Source: Bifidobacterium miconis
Lineage (GTDB): Bacteria > Actinomycetota > Actinomycetes > Actinomycetales > Bifidobacteriaceae
DNA: 64,000 nt
Reading direction: 5' to 3'
Assembly (NCBI RefSeq): GCF_019331735.1
Contig: NZ_JAHBBH010000001.1
Location: 124,001-188,000 of the forward strand
In this document: in pieces, positions 43,801 to 50,352 of the stretch
How the letters are laid out: each line of letters starts with the position of its first letter
How positions within the stretch are numbered: the first letter of the stretch is position 1
Program-made: the position numbers and the translations under genes
The notes under the pieces: model-generated
Seen by the model: only the letters and a program-made list of their open reading frames with translations
The model's database searches: none
Told to the model about the DNA's origin: nothing

Positions 43801-44107
43801 CAAGCCCACCAAGTCCGGACTCGTCAAGACCACGCCGTTCGCCGGCAATCCGGTCGACACGGCCAGCCCCGAGGGATTCATCATGCCGCTGGTCTACGGG
43901 CTCACCGCGCTGGTGAACCCGGACACCATGGAATGGCGTGTGGATCCGAACGAATTCCTCGACCAGTGGCTGCCGAAGATCGTGAAGAACTACGTGCAGG
44001 TGTTCTCCGCCTGCAACTACGACCCGCAGAAGGTGGGCAAGGAAGCTTTGAGTTACACCACCGCGGAGACCGCATACCGCATGGCGCTCGTCGGCATGCT
44101 GTCCTGA
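37877..44107 (+). CDS. AddA-like helicase-nuclease fused to an AIPR-like C-terminal domain
   Basis: A 2076-residue fusion. Residues 1-1500 form an AddA/UvrD-type enzyme: Walker A ASAGTGKTT (11-19), Walker B YVDECQD (about 477), MVGDVKQSIYAFR, HVMTIHKAKGLQWK (about 912), YVALTRPQEKL and a C-terminal RecB nuclease with LFDYKTD (about 1454). A low-complexity linker follows, and from residue 1594 a domain resembling AIPR proteins of abortive infection, with NPRNAKTG, a LFPFKTKGLLL strand, DGGHNTLAI and EICEARNNNVELTASTKANQ. The linker contains a 13-base motif otherwise found in intergenic DNA and an SD/ATG pair at 42641-42658, so the AIPR part may also be translated alone. Confidence 0.85.
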   Translation: MTHDNRYFINASAGTGKTTRLLQDVMIDLFNRSRSDEHASIRNSLIITFTVAAAAELRSKLDRNLAFAVRYARTHERLMSGQPVDDDAAEHDVDFYIGGDDGELASSIRSSSESAAFAARVFSKAQDELPSTHISSIDALNKYIVDRNASELGIDPGYRILADTAMAAQLRNGILDELFEQWYDPNWHSEPVNLNGTPVTVGNAEFVDLLDNLNGPASDDRLGREILSLYDRAQSKPAGLVWLDSLSEPYRTQFSATKPLRGANWMVDRAFDEWRDGLGPLRQQAASTLHDIGASCGDARDGERLIADSRVFSALFASFDAIVDAYEHGGWNDVKAALQGPYDAVGQFNLTKQGVPSKQLSASKFAAVSDLFKQVQPGTDSNLTATNLVKTVRGYADKLTNPVFAYTAEQTDALDEVARRRIDTLVVLVKLFAARYDSEKRASALAEFADITHLADRALHDPAVRLRLRDQWTYLYVDECQDNNAIQNEIIDLLSDPIGGKPDAKVTMVGDVKQSIYAFRYAQPDEFRRKSDEVLERDAALHRTGDERHYRVLEENHRSVPEILIFVNTVFDRLMRRNMGGVDYVRRTDGGEYASNDRFVIAGPQTGDDGQSKAYDAGAVELLIRTKTDPEENRRPLDDTDIPRDSSDQQQIDMVVRRIRALHDEPRPGHDAGYSYGDIAVLARSTKTFPELYDALSAAGIPADVTGVGTYYQTPEVMIALDWLRAIDNALLDAPMVALLRTFGFSDRTLAELRLLDPVNGPAVDAPDSVPADGPDDDDAAAGGAKRGYMRFYDLLRKTADGTFNARKELADECRRFLDRLSDFRAFAEHHPIDELLWRIYTETGWYDYCGALPDGVQRQGNLTRLCEKARTFEATGERGILPFLAAVEHWAESRDRQVNEEASTLATKDAVHVMTIHKAKGLQWKVVILMGAQANPISERTRSAFETIQAPDGDRGIAACDLRDERHQIKVGTFQRDLLVREARRRGIDEQLRLLYVALTRPQEKLIIAGTWTRTLADPDSYVANLNDYCKDARLADDGALDPEYISRNYGDASAQGTYLSWIISSLWAADPVYDSTNETNSFAAFWTAVSANAASDVPPEAGAADDVTSGIAAEHASDMTSEPSASAEDDRQMSWPVALPSGLMDDTVAVASVPGRAFTMHADYEDIEAQPVIDEHADGFDAMTTRPTTDGFLSLDDRRVRRRPATVNASGIRRWLDSLPSDDHDPSDDPDMPSDPSSDSSGDDDTGDGGEAMGGTGATATNMDDASARRLAFASYPLPDFMMDADASPSPAELGVAVHNVLELFDWATPAGATACADELHAVIERLADKEIISRAVADRIGRGRLFDGMLWFVAGGADADPTAGDNGIFGRGGIRGHRVRLLREEPFSLLVSADELRALIGESGESGSDDAPADVVPDTAVQDVADDRIIVRGVIDGYYVDDEAKRIVLFDYKTDAVRDDERADGKAGLERWKQRLHDDYYGQQSLYAEALRRLYPGYSVAERWLIGLAGQRLIDVSDDGSDDLAGTVSGLGEPNVASDGDAVARDRDTPDADCPVMKGVPETPGRDGQGIRTDVGKPDTQASILERISDMATTNDNIDITGNDEAQDGVMIRFDSPARQTVGGITKITGLVRAKYLIGIIDNLNLQANPRNAKTGQVTSAIQDSIEHDPMLFPFKTKGLLLAASTYKELERNRFLLTFDEPDVEGILDGGHNTLAIGLLILRHAMEHAGLKMPRGAKTWADFKQLWWDNRSLISDYQEAVKQDLAVFNDPNSPNGELSFYVPVELLVPADPDDELCVGDFRTNLLEICEARNNNVELTASTKANQKGYFDDLAKLLVEENLPVAQRVEWKSNDGGDVKVQDIIALSWIVLRLLTPVKDDDGKPVEAPAPAKLYSGKGGCLDLFVRFMGSPEVTASSSADYRAEIRNVRVHKALALAVQLPALYDVIYERFPKLYNEANGKYGRIAAVKNLNKPTKSGLVKTTPFAGNPVDTASPEGFIMPLVYGLTALVNPDTMEWRVDPNEFLDQWLPKIVKNYVQVFSACNYDPQKVGKEALSYTTAETAYRMALVGMLS
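42543..42555 (+). promoter_or_regulatory. Shared motif ATTGTCCGGTTAT inside the fusion linker
   Basis: Same 13 bases as at 18750 and 31171, here in frame within the coding linker and 100 bases before the internal AIPR start. Its presence suggests the linker was once a promoter region. Confidence 0.5.
42656..44107 (+). CDS. Alternative internal gene: AIPR-like protein (483 aa)
   Basis: Same frame as the C-terminal part of the fusion. GAAAGGA stands eight bases before ATG GCA ACC, a better initiation signal than chance usually gives within a gene, and the protein would start just where AIPR-like similarity begins. If used, the operon makes both a fusion and a free AIPR-like protein. AIPR proteins are linked to abortive phage resistance; I base the family call on topology (an N-terminal strand-rich region, GGHNTLAI in place of the usual NGxQT, then an Asn-rich VELTASTKANQ helix), so it is moderate. 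Confidence 0.5.
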   Translation: MATTNDNIDITGNDEAQDGVMIRFDSPARQTVGGITKITGLVRAKYLIGIIDNLNLQANPRNAKTGQVTSAIQDSIEHDPMLFPFKTKGLLLAASTYKELERNRFLLTFDEPDVEGILDGGHNTLAIGLLILRHAMEHAGLKMPRGAKTWADFKQLWWDNRSLISDYQEAVKQDLAVFNDPNSPNGELSFYVPVELLVPADPDDELCVGDFRTNLLEICEARNNNVELTASTKANQKGYFDDLAKLLVEENLPVAQRVEWKSNDGGDVKVQDIIALSWIVLRLLTPVKDDDGKPVEAPAPAKLYSGKGGCLDLFVRFMGSPEVTASSSADYRAEIRNVRVHKALALAVQLPALYDVIYERFPKLYNEANGKYGRIAAVKNLNKPTKSGLVKTTPFAGNPVDTASPEGFIMPLVYGLTALVNPDTMEWRVDPNEFLDQWLPKIVKNYVQVFSACNYDPQKVGKEALSYTTAETAYRMALVGMLS

Positions 44108-44277
44108 TGCCATGATTCGGCCGGCAGGACTTCCTTCCGCCGGCTACATTGCCTTCTCCGTTTCTGGCGTTGCTCTTGCGGTACGGTGTGGAAGCGGAAA
44201 GCCGTTCCGCTGTAGCGAGACTGTTGTAGGCTCGTTACGGCTTTGGCGGACGCAATGCGAATGAGGGGAGCGGCTCG

Positions 44278-45024
44278 ATGGAACTTGCGCTGGAGAGCAA
44301 CGCCTTCTTCATGGGGGTCGAATATCTGGCGGTGTTCTGCTGTGGGCTCATGGGCGGGCTGTGCGCGGTGCGCAAGAACTATGATCTGATCGCCATGCTC
44401 ATCACCGCATGGCTGACCGCACTGGGCGGCGGCATCGTACGTGACATCGTGCTCGGCTCGCTGCCGCCCGTCGGCATCGCCGACAAGGGATTCGTGATCA
44501 CCGCGCTCGTATCCGGTCTTGCCGTGGCGGTGTTCCATCCCGAGGTCGACAAGCTCAAATGGTCGATGCTCACCATCGACGCGCTGTCGGTCGGCCTGTT
44601 CGCCGTCAACGGCACGTCCAAGGCCATGATCCTCGGCATGTCCGGCATGACATCCGTGTTCCTTGGCATGATCACCGCGCTGGGCGGCGGCTTGGTACGC
44701 GACATGCTGCTCAACGACGTGCCCATGTTCATCCGGGACAAGCACTGGTACGCCATCCCGTCCGCCGTTGGCAGCGTGCTCACCGTGTTCGTGTGCAAGG
44801 GCGTGCAGGCTCGCGTGCTCAACTTCAACGCGGAAGTCGCGCTGGACGTCTCGATCGTCGTGCTTGTCGTCGTCATGCGACTGCTGTCCGTCAAATTCAA
44901 CATCACCATGCCGGGCGCCATGGTGCGGCATGAGGTGTTCCTGCCAAGCCAGTCGAAGTACCTGCAGCGGCCGGTCATCCATCCCCATGCCGAGGACGAC
45001 GACCGGCGGAATGACGACGACTGA
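44278..45024 (+). CDS. TRIC/UPF0126 family membrane protein (YadS-like)
   Basis: A 248-residue membrane protein with seven hydrophobic helices in two repeats, each carrying the family motif: ALGGGIVRD (residue 50 region) and ALGGGLVRD (residue 138 region). UPF0126 proteins include trimeric intracellular cation channel homologues, and some members transport glycine. The C-terminal 35 residues are hydrophilic, His/Asp/Arg-rich and presumably cytosolic. A terminator shared with rpsT follows. The 170-base gap to the preceding gene includes a short A+T-poor leader and no other gene. Confidence 0.92.
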   Translation: MELALESNAFFMGVEYLAVFCCGLMGGLCAVRKNYDLIAMLITAWLTALGGGIVRDIVLGSLPPVGIADKGFVITALVSGLAVAVFHPEVDKLKWSMLTIDALSVGLFAVNGTSKAMILGMSGMTSVFLGMITALGGGLVRDMLLNDVPMFIRDKHWYAIPSAVGSVLTVFVCKGVQARVLNFNAEVALDVSIVVLVVVMRLLSVKFNITMPGAMVRHEVFLPSQSKYLQRPVIHPHAEDDDRRNDDD

Positions 45025-45057
45025 CACCCGCCCCCGTGGCTCTGATTTCGTAACAAC

Positions 45058-45095
45058 AAAAATCCCCGCGGACCGATATGGTTCGCGGGGATTTT
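45058..45095. terminator. Bidirectional terminator between the TRIC-like gene and rpsT
   Basis: AAAATCCCCGCGGACC pairs with GGTTCGCGGGGATTTT (one mismatch), five-base loop, T-run on both strands. Confidence 0.92.
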
Positions 45096-45118
45096 CGTTC
45101 AACCCTGACGGGCTATGA

Positions 45119-45379
45119 TCACATGGCGTTGATCGCGACGGCCAGACCGGACTTGCGGTTCGCAGCCTGGTTCTTGTGGATCACGCCGGCGCCGGCAGCC
45201 TTGTCGAGCTTCTGGGCGGCGACCTTGTAGGCGGCCTCGGCGGCGGCCTTGTCACCGGAGGCGATGGCCTCGCGGGTGGCGCGGACGGCGGTCTTGAGGG
45301 CCGACTTGACGGCCACGTTGCGGATGTGCGACTTCTCGTTGGTCAGCACGCGCTTCTTCTGCGACTTGATGTTTGCCAC
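45119..45379 (-). CDS. rpsT: 30S ribosomal protein S20
   Basis: An 86-residue S20, basic and helical, with the expected opening [16 protein letters not shown], an Ala-rich middle and the conserved [14 protein letters not shown] near the end. It binds 16S rRNA early in 30S assembly. It is divergent from lepA, as in most bifidobacteria. Confidence 0.98.
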   Translation of the reverse strand: MANIKSQKKRVLTNEKSHIRNVAVKSALKTAVRATREAIASGDKAAAEAAYKVAAQKLDKAAGAGVIHKNQAANRKSGLAVAINAM

Positions 45380-45496
45380 ATTTACTCCAAACGACGTTTG
45401 CTATAAGGACATACAAACGGTCATGATAACATGCCGTGCGGATAAAACACAGGCCGCTTCAGGAGTGTCGCCGAGAAAAATGCCGATAGGCACCGT

Positions 45497-45502
45497 TAGA
45501 CT
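45497..45502 (+). promoter_or_regulatory. Candidate -10 element (TAGACT) of lepA
   Basis: GTTAGACT 52 bases before the lepA start matches the same string before pntAA. The -35 is not obvious. Confidence 0.4.
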
Positions 45503-45553
45503 AGAGTATTTGGCGAAGACAACCGCAACGACGACCGTAAGGAGACGGATCAG

Positions 45554-47434
45554 GTGATCGAACCGAAGAACAAGCCCGGATATACCGACCAGTCGCTGAT
45601 CCGCAACTTCTGCATCATCGCGCACATCGACCACGGCAAGTCCACCGTGGCCGACCGCATCCTCCAGCTGAGCGGCATCGTGCCCGAGCGCGAGATGCGC
45701 GACCGCTTCCTCGACCGCATGGACATCGAGCAGGAGCGCGGCATCACCATCAAATCGCAGGCCGTGCGCGTGCCGTGGACGTTCGACGGCACTGAATACA
45801 CGCTCGGCATGATCGACACCCCCGGCCACGTCGACTTCACGTACGAGGTCTCCCGCGCGCTGGCCGCATGCGAGGGTGCGGTGCTGCTCGTCGACGCCAC
45901 GCAGGGCATCGAGGCGCAGACCCTCTCCAACCTGTACATGGCCATCGACCACGACCTGACCATCATCCCCGTGCTCAACAAGATCGACCTGCCTTCCGCC
46001 GAGCCGGACAAGCATGCCGAGGAGATCGCCGGCTTGATCGGCTGCGAGCCGAGCGACGTGCTGCGCGTGTCCGGCAAGACCGGCGAAGGCGTGGCCGAAC
46101 TGCTCGACCGCATCGTCATGGAGGTGCCCGCGCCGCACGGCGACCCGAAGGCACCGGCCCGCGCGCTCATCTTCGACTCCGTGTACGACTCGTACCGCGG
46201 CATCGTCACCTACATTCGTATGGAGGACGGCGAACTTCACGCCCGCGAGAAGGTGCACATGATGGGCATCGGCATGACGCATGATCCGATCGAGATCGGC
46301 GTCATCAGCCCCGACATGATGCCCACCAAGGCGCTCGGCGCCGGCGAGGTCGGCTACATCATCACCGGCGCGAAGGACGTGAGCCAGTCCAAGGTCGGCG
46401 ACACGCTGACCTCCGCGGTGCGTCCCGCCACCGAGCCGCTGCCCGGTTACCGCGACCCGCAGCCGATGGTCTACGCCGGCCTGTTCCCGATCGACAACGC
46501 CCAGTTCCCCGAACTGCGCGACGCGCTCGACAAGCTCAAGCTCAACGACGCCGCGCTCATCTACGAACCGGAAACGTCCGTCGCGCTGGGCTTCGGCTTC
46601 CGCTGCGGCTTCCTGGGACTGCTGCACATGGAGATCGTCTGCGAGCGCCTCGACCGCGAGTTCGGCCTCGACCTGATCTCCACCGCGCCGAACGTGCCGT
46701 ACGACGTGACCGCCGAGGACGGCAGCGAGCACCATGTGACCAACCCGAGCGAATTCCCGGACGGCAAGATCAAGAAGATCGTCGAGCCGATGGTCGCCGC
46801 CGACATCATCACGCCGAAGGAGTTCATCGGCGCGGTCATGGACCTGTGCCAGGACCACCGCGGCATCATGGGCACGATGGAATACATTTCCTCCGACCGC
46901 GTGGAGATGCACTACCGCATTCCGCTCGCCGAGATCGTGTTCGACTTCTTCGATCAGCTCAAGTCCCGTACCAAGGGCTACGCGTCGCTCGACTACCACG
47001 AGGACGGCGAGCAGGCGGCCGATCTGGTCAAGGTCGACATCCTCATCCAGGGCGACAAGGTGGATGCGTTCAGCGCGATCGTGCACCGCGACAAGGCGTA
47101 CAGCTACGGCGTGATGATGACGAAGAAGCTGCGCGAGCTGATCCCGCGCCAGCAGTTCGAAATCCCGATCCAGGCGGCGATCGGCTCGCGCATCATCGCG
47201 CGCGAGAATATCCGCGCGCTGCGCAAGGACGTGCTCGCCAAGTGCTATGGCGGCGATATCTCTCGCAAGCGCAAGCTGCTCGAAAAGCAGAAGGCCGGCA
47301 AGAAGCGCATGAAGATGCTCGGCCACGTCGAGGTGCCGCAGGAGGCGTTCATCGCCGCCCTGTCCACCGGCGACGCCGGCAACGACCGCGACACCAAGGA
47401 CAAGATCCGCGCCGCCCAGAAGACAGAAGGCTGA
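45554..47434 (+). CDS. lepA: Elongation factor 4 (LepA)
   Basis: A 626-residue translational GTPase. G motifs: AHIDHGKST (residues 24-32), [14 protein letters not shown]. The domain order of LepA is complete, with the LepA-specific C-terminal domain ending in basic [14 protein letters not shown] and [10 protein letters not shown]. It binds ribosomes and promotes back-translocation or assembly under stress. The start is GTG with AAGGAG upstream. A GC-rich hairpin element begins ten bases after the stop. Confidence 0.97.
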   Translation: MIEPKNKPGYTDQSLIRNFCIIAHIDHGKSTVADRILQLSGIVPEREMRDRFLDRMDIEQERGITIKSQAVRVPWTFDGTEYTLGMIDTPGHVDFTYEVSRALAACEGAVLLVDATQGIEAQTLSNLYMAIDHDLTIIPVLNKIDLPSAEPDKHAEEIAGLIGCEPSDVLRVSGKTGEGVAELLDRIVMEVPAPHGDPKAPARALIFDSVYDSYRGIVTYIRMEDGELHAREKVHMMGIGMTHDPIEIGVISPDMMPTKALGAGEVGYIITGAKDVSQSKVGDTLTSAVRPATEPLPGYRDPQPMVYAGLFPIDNAQFPELRDALDKLKLNDAALIYEPETSVALGFGFRCGFLGLLHMEIVCERLDREFGLDLISTAPNVPYDVTAEDGSEHHVTNPSEFPDGKIKKIVEPMVAADIITPKEFIGAVMDLCQDHRGIMGTMEYISSDRVEMHYRIPLAEIVFDFFDQLKSRTKGYASLDYHEDGEQAADLVKVDILIQGDKVDAFSAIVHRDKAYSYGVMMTKKLRELIPRQQFEIPIQAAIGSRIIARENIRALRKDVLAKCYGGDISRKRKLLEKQKAGKKRMKMLGHVEVPQEAFIAALSTGDAGNDRDTKDKIRAAQKTEG

Positions 47435-47443
47435 TTTCCGCTT

Positions 47444-47487
47444 GGCCCCCTCGGCTGAGGGGGCTGTCAGCGGAGCTGACTGGGGGG
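47444..47487. repeat. Dispersed hairpin element (reverse copy), possible lepA terminator
   Basis: GCCCCCTC-ggct-GAGGGGGC followed by GTCAGC-gga-GCTGAC. In reverse orientation it resembles the elements at 50211 and 63241 (CCCCTCAGTC...GACAGC...CCCC). Confidence 0.65.
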
Positions 47488-47598
47488 AGCGTCGAGGTCG
47501 TCGGACCTTATGTATTTGGACTTCCCTCATGTATAACGGGTTCGGTTATGAAGGGAACGCATTTGCATGGCCGACTGAGCTGAAGGGGAGCTGCATAC

Positions 47599-47733
47599 AT
47601 GACTTACGAAGTCTACGTCCACGTCCCGTTCTGCATGCGATGCCGAGGCGTGAAGCGCACAGTCCAGTGGACTGTGCGTAGCCGAGGTGAGCGGCTATGC
47701 CGCGAAGGCAACGTCGCAGGAGGTATGTGCTGA
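47599..47733 (+). CDS. 44-codon ORF with duplicated hemW 5' end
   Basis: Starts with the HemW N-terminus (MTYEVYVHVPFCMR) and then departs from it after residue 15, continuing through a palindromic stretch to a TGA that overlaps the hemW ATG (TGATG). AAGGGGAG precedes the start. Nucleotides 47608-47640 are 31/33 identical to 47739-47771 in hemW. It cannot be a radical SAM enzyme, as the CxxxCxxC is broken. It may act as a leader that couples translation to hemW, or it may be the scar of a short insertion. Confidence 0.55.
   Translation: MTYEVYVHVPFCMRCRGVKRTVQWTVRSRGERLCREGNVAGGMC
47656..47678. repeat. 23-base palindrome in the hemW leader
   Basis: CGCACAGTCCA-g-TGGACTGTGCG, perfect around one central base. 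Shares ACAGTCCAnTGGACTGT with 4779-4795. Confidence 0.8.
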
Positions 47734-49001
47734 TGCTCGAGGTATACGTCCACGTCCCGTTCTGCATGCGACGTTGCGGATACTGTGATTTCAACACGTA
47801 CACCGCCGTCGATCTCGGCGCGGGGGCCTCGCGCGGCAACTACGCCAACATGGTCGTCCGCGAAATGGAACTGACCCGCCAATGGCAGCTTGACCACGGC
47901 ATCGAGGAGCCGACGGCCGACACTGTGTTCTTCGGCGGCGGCACGCCCACGATTCTCTCCGCTGACGATCTCGTGGCCATGCTGGACGCGATCCGCCGCA
48001 TCTGGGGCATCGCGCCGGGCGCGGAGATCACCACGGAAGCCAATCCGGACACCGTCAACGAGTACTACATCAACCGGCTCGCCGAAGGCGGCTTCACCCG
48101 TATCTCCTTCGGCATGCAATCCGCCGTGCCGCATGTGCTGCGCACGCTCGACCGTACGCACACGCCCGCGAACGTGGCCGCCGGCGTCGAAGCGGCGAAC
48201 AAAGCCGGCCTGCGTTCCAGCGTCGACCTGATCTACGGTGCGCCGGGGGAGAGCCTCGACGATTGGCGCACGTCGGTGCGTACGGCCATCGACCTCGGTG
48301 TGAACCATATTTCCGCGTACGCGCTCACCGTCGAACCGACCACGAAAATGGGCCGGCAGATCGCCGCCGGCACCCTGCCCAAGCCGGATGACGACGACGA
48401 GGCCGCGAAATACGAGATCGCCGACGACCTGTTCACGGCCGCCGGACTTGAATGGTACGAGGTATCCAACTGGGCGAGGCCCGGTTACGAGAGCCGGCAC
48501 AATCTCGGCTACTGGCGCAACGTCGACTGGGCCGGGCTCGGGCCGGGCGCGCACTCGCACTACAATCATGCGGCAGCTGCCGAAACAGCAGATGTGGAAG
48601 ATGCGCCGGACGCATTCGACACGGCCAAACAAGTCCACGGCCTGCGCAGCTGGGACATCGCACACCCGCGCCTGTGGGGCACCGCCATCAACGAAAGCCG
48701 CGTTCCGTGGGGCGGCAGCGAAACCATCACGCCGGGCGAAAACCTCGAGGAGCTCATCATGCTCGGGTTGCGCCTGCGCGAAGGACTCGACCTGAACCGC
48801 ATCAACCAAGCCGTCGCCGAGGCCGAATCCAACGGCGAAACCGCGCCGTTCCGCCAGATCGACCCGGCCGAACTCCGGCCCATGATCGACGACGGGCTCA
48901 TCGTCGTCGATGCCGATTCCCACCGCGTCGTGCCCACCCGCAAGGGCCGTCTGCTCAACGACGCCGTCATCGAACGCTTCTTCGACCTCGCCGGCATCTG
49001 A
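47733..49001 (+). CDS. hemW: Radical SAM protein HemW (heme chaperone-like)
   Basis: A 422-residue radical SAM protein. The cluster-binding motif CMRRCGYC is at residues 13-20, followed by FFGGGTPT and the SAM-binding region EANPDTVN, ISFGMQSA, DLIYGAPGES. HemW binds heme and is thought to deliver it to respiratory or other proteins; older annotation calls it oxygen-independent coproporphyrinogen oxidase. The ATG at 47733 has AGGAGG at good spacing. Its start overlaps the stop of the short leader ORF. lepA lies upstream, an old gene pair in Gram-positives. Confidence 0.94.
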   Translation: MLEVYVHVPFCMRRCGYCDFNTYTAVDLGAGASRGNYANMVVREMELTRQWQLDHGIEEPTADTVFFGGGTPTILSADDLVAMLDAIRRIWGIAPGAEITTEANPDTVNEYYINRLAEGGFTRISFGMQSAVPHVLRTLDRTHTPANVAAGVEAANKAGLRSSVDLIYGAPGESLDDWRTSVRTAIDLGVNHISAYALTVEPTTKMGRQIAAGTLPKPDDDDEAAKYEIADDLFTAAGLEWYEVSNWARPGYESRHNLGYWRNVDWAGLGPGAHSHYNHAAAAETADVEDAPDAFDTAKQVHGLRSWDIAHPRLWGTAINESRVPWGGSETITPGENLEELIMLGLRLREGLDLNRINQAVAEAESNGETAPFRQIDPAELRPMIDDGLIVVDADSHRVVPTRKGRLLNDAVIERFFDLAGI

Positions 49002-49226
49002 CGCATCCGGTACGCGTTTGTCGACTGCGAGCCAACTGACGGCCGCTGCGAAACGGCTGCGAAACGACACGGGCCAAATTGGACGAATATGGCGTTTCCG
49101 TCGATTCGGCGGGATAATGGAGCCGTAAGCGCGCACGGATGCAATGCCCGCGGCGAACCTTTCGCTTCGGCATGCGGTTGGACGGATGGCGTTCGGTGCG
49201 GACGCCGGATGCGGAAGGGGGACACG

Positions 49227-49550
49227 ATGATCATCGCAGGACTGTTCATCGTCATCATCGTGCTGTACGCCATCATGCTGGCCGTCATGACGGTCGGACT
49301 GCTGGCGTTGGGCGTCGCCGCGGCGTTGGCGGTCGGCGCGGGAATCTGCCTCGGCATCGCCTTCGTGCTCGCCGTCGAGGGGGCGGCAATGCTCGCATGG
49401 CGCGCATGGCGCGTGCATCAGGGGAAGGCAGTGGCGTCATGGTGCAAGCCGGTCGGCACGGGCGTGGCCGTGGTGGGCGGCTTGTGGTTCGTTGCCTCCT
49501 GCGCATTGCTTATCCTGCTCACGACGCAGATGATCGGCCTGTTCGTCTGA
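49227..49550 (+). CDS. Small membrane protein (107 aa)
   Basis: A 107-residue, very hydrophobic protein with two helical hairpins (about residues 2-55 and 80-105), separated by a short basic loop WRAWRVHQGKAVASWCK. No family recognised. GGAAGGGG precedes the ATG. GGATAAT at 49112 is a plausible -10. A near-perfect palindrome GAGCCGATGCG/CGCGTCGGCTC (49618-49641) follows 70 bases after the stop and may end transcription. Confidence 0.7.
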   Translation: MIIAGLFIVIIVLYAIMLAVMTVGLLALGVAAALAVGAGICLGIAFVLAVEGAAMLAWRAWRVHQGKAVASWCKPVGTGVAVVGGLWFVASCALLILLTTQMIGLFV

Positions 49551-49660
49551 CGGTCGTCGGCGCAGACGCCGGTCGGGCGGTCTGGCAGCATGACCGTCAT
49601 TATGCATTCCGCCGGTGCGAGCCGATGCGTACGCGTCGGCTCGCTGCTGGTAACGGCGAC

Positions 49661-49706
49661 TTGCATTTTGCTAGGTACCTTGTATTATTTGCGAGGTACC
49701 TAGCAA
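49661..49706 (+). promoter_or_regulatory. MarR promoter/operator
   Basis: TTGCTAGGTACCT at 49668-49680 and AGGTACCTAGCAA at 49694-49706 are perfect inverted copies with a 13-base spacer; each has the self-palindrome AGGTACCT. They flank a promoter with TTGCAT (49661) and TATTAT (49683), spacer 16, so a bound MarR dimer would block it. Confidence 0.7.
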
Positions 49707-49734
49707 TTTTTGTGTTCGGGAGGTCGTGAGGATC

Positions 49735-50178
49735 ATGCCGATGGATGATCGGGAACTGGTGGAGCTGTTCCATGACGTGGCGCGCATCAGCCACCAGCGG
49801 GAGGTGCGCAACAGCGACGCGCTCGCGCATGGCAGCGGACAGTCGCGTTGTCTGCTCACCTTGAGCGGTCTCGGGCCGATCAGCCAGCGCCGGCTCGCCG
49901 CGATCCTGGGCATCCGCTCGGCGTCGCTGAGCGAACTGCTCGGCAAGATGGAGACGCGCGGCTGGGTCGCGCGCACCCCGCATCCCGAGGACGGGCGCAC
50001 GTACATGGTCGCGCTCACCGAGGAGGGGAAGGCCGAGGCGATGCGCCGGCGGTCGGCCGGCAACGGCGCCTCCGGCGAACTGCTCGCGGCGCTTACCGAA
50101 GACCAGCGTGAGCAATTCGGCGAAATCCTCGCCGAGATCAAACGTCACTATCAAGAACTCGATCGTCGCGAACATTAA
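49735..50178 (+). CDS. MarR family transcriptional regulator
   Basis: A winged-helix MarR protein of 147 residues (150 if a GTG nine bases earlier is used). The DNA-binding part reads ISQRRLAAILGIRSASLSELLGKMETRGWV followed by the wing PHPEDGRTYMVALT; flanking helices would form the dimer. The start is uncertain: GGGAGG lies close to the GTG and eleven bases before the chosen ATG. A perfect operator precedes the gene, so it likely represses itself and perhaps the MFS gene that follows 174 bases downstream, a common arrangement for drug-responsive pumps. Confidence 0.9.
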   Translation: MPMDDRELVELFHDVARISHQREVRNSDALAHGSGQSRCLLTLSGLGPISQRRLAAILGIRSASLSELLGKMETRGWVARTPHPEDGRTYMVALTEEGKAEAMRRRSAGNGASGELLAALTEDQREQFGEILAEIKRHYQELDRREH

Positions 50179-50210
50179 TGTTTTGTCGGACTTAATGTTA
50201 TGGGTTCTGG

Positions 50211-50254
50211 CTACCCCTCAGTCACTGCGTGACAGCTCCCCTGACAAGGGGAGC
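50211..50254. repeat. Dispersed hairpin element CCCCTCAGTC...GGGGAGC (forward)
   Basis: CTACCCCTCAGTC-actgc-GTGACAGCTCCCC-tgaca-AGGGGAGC: two short stems. Close to the copy at 63241 and inverted relative to 47444. Lies between marR and the MFS gene. Confidence 0.8.
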
Positions 50255-50352
50255 TGAGAATAAGAAGGTGTCGGTTCAACTTCGACAAAGCGCCAATCCT
50301 CTGTCCTCGAACACGTCGTCGTCAAACAGCATCAACTACAAGAAACAGCACC

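Noticed and set aside
44114-44277. Possible small gene or RNA before the TRIC-like gene
   Set aside because: No open frame with a start signal, no stable hairpin seen; nothing to support.
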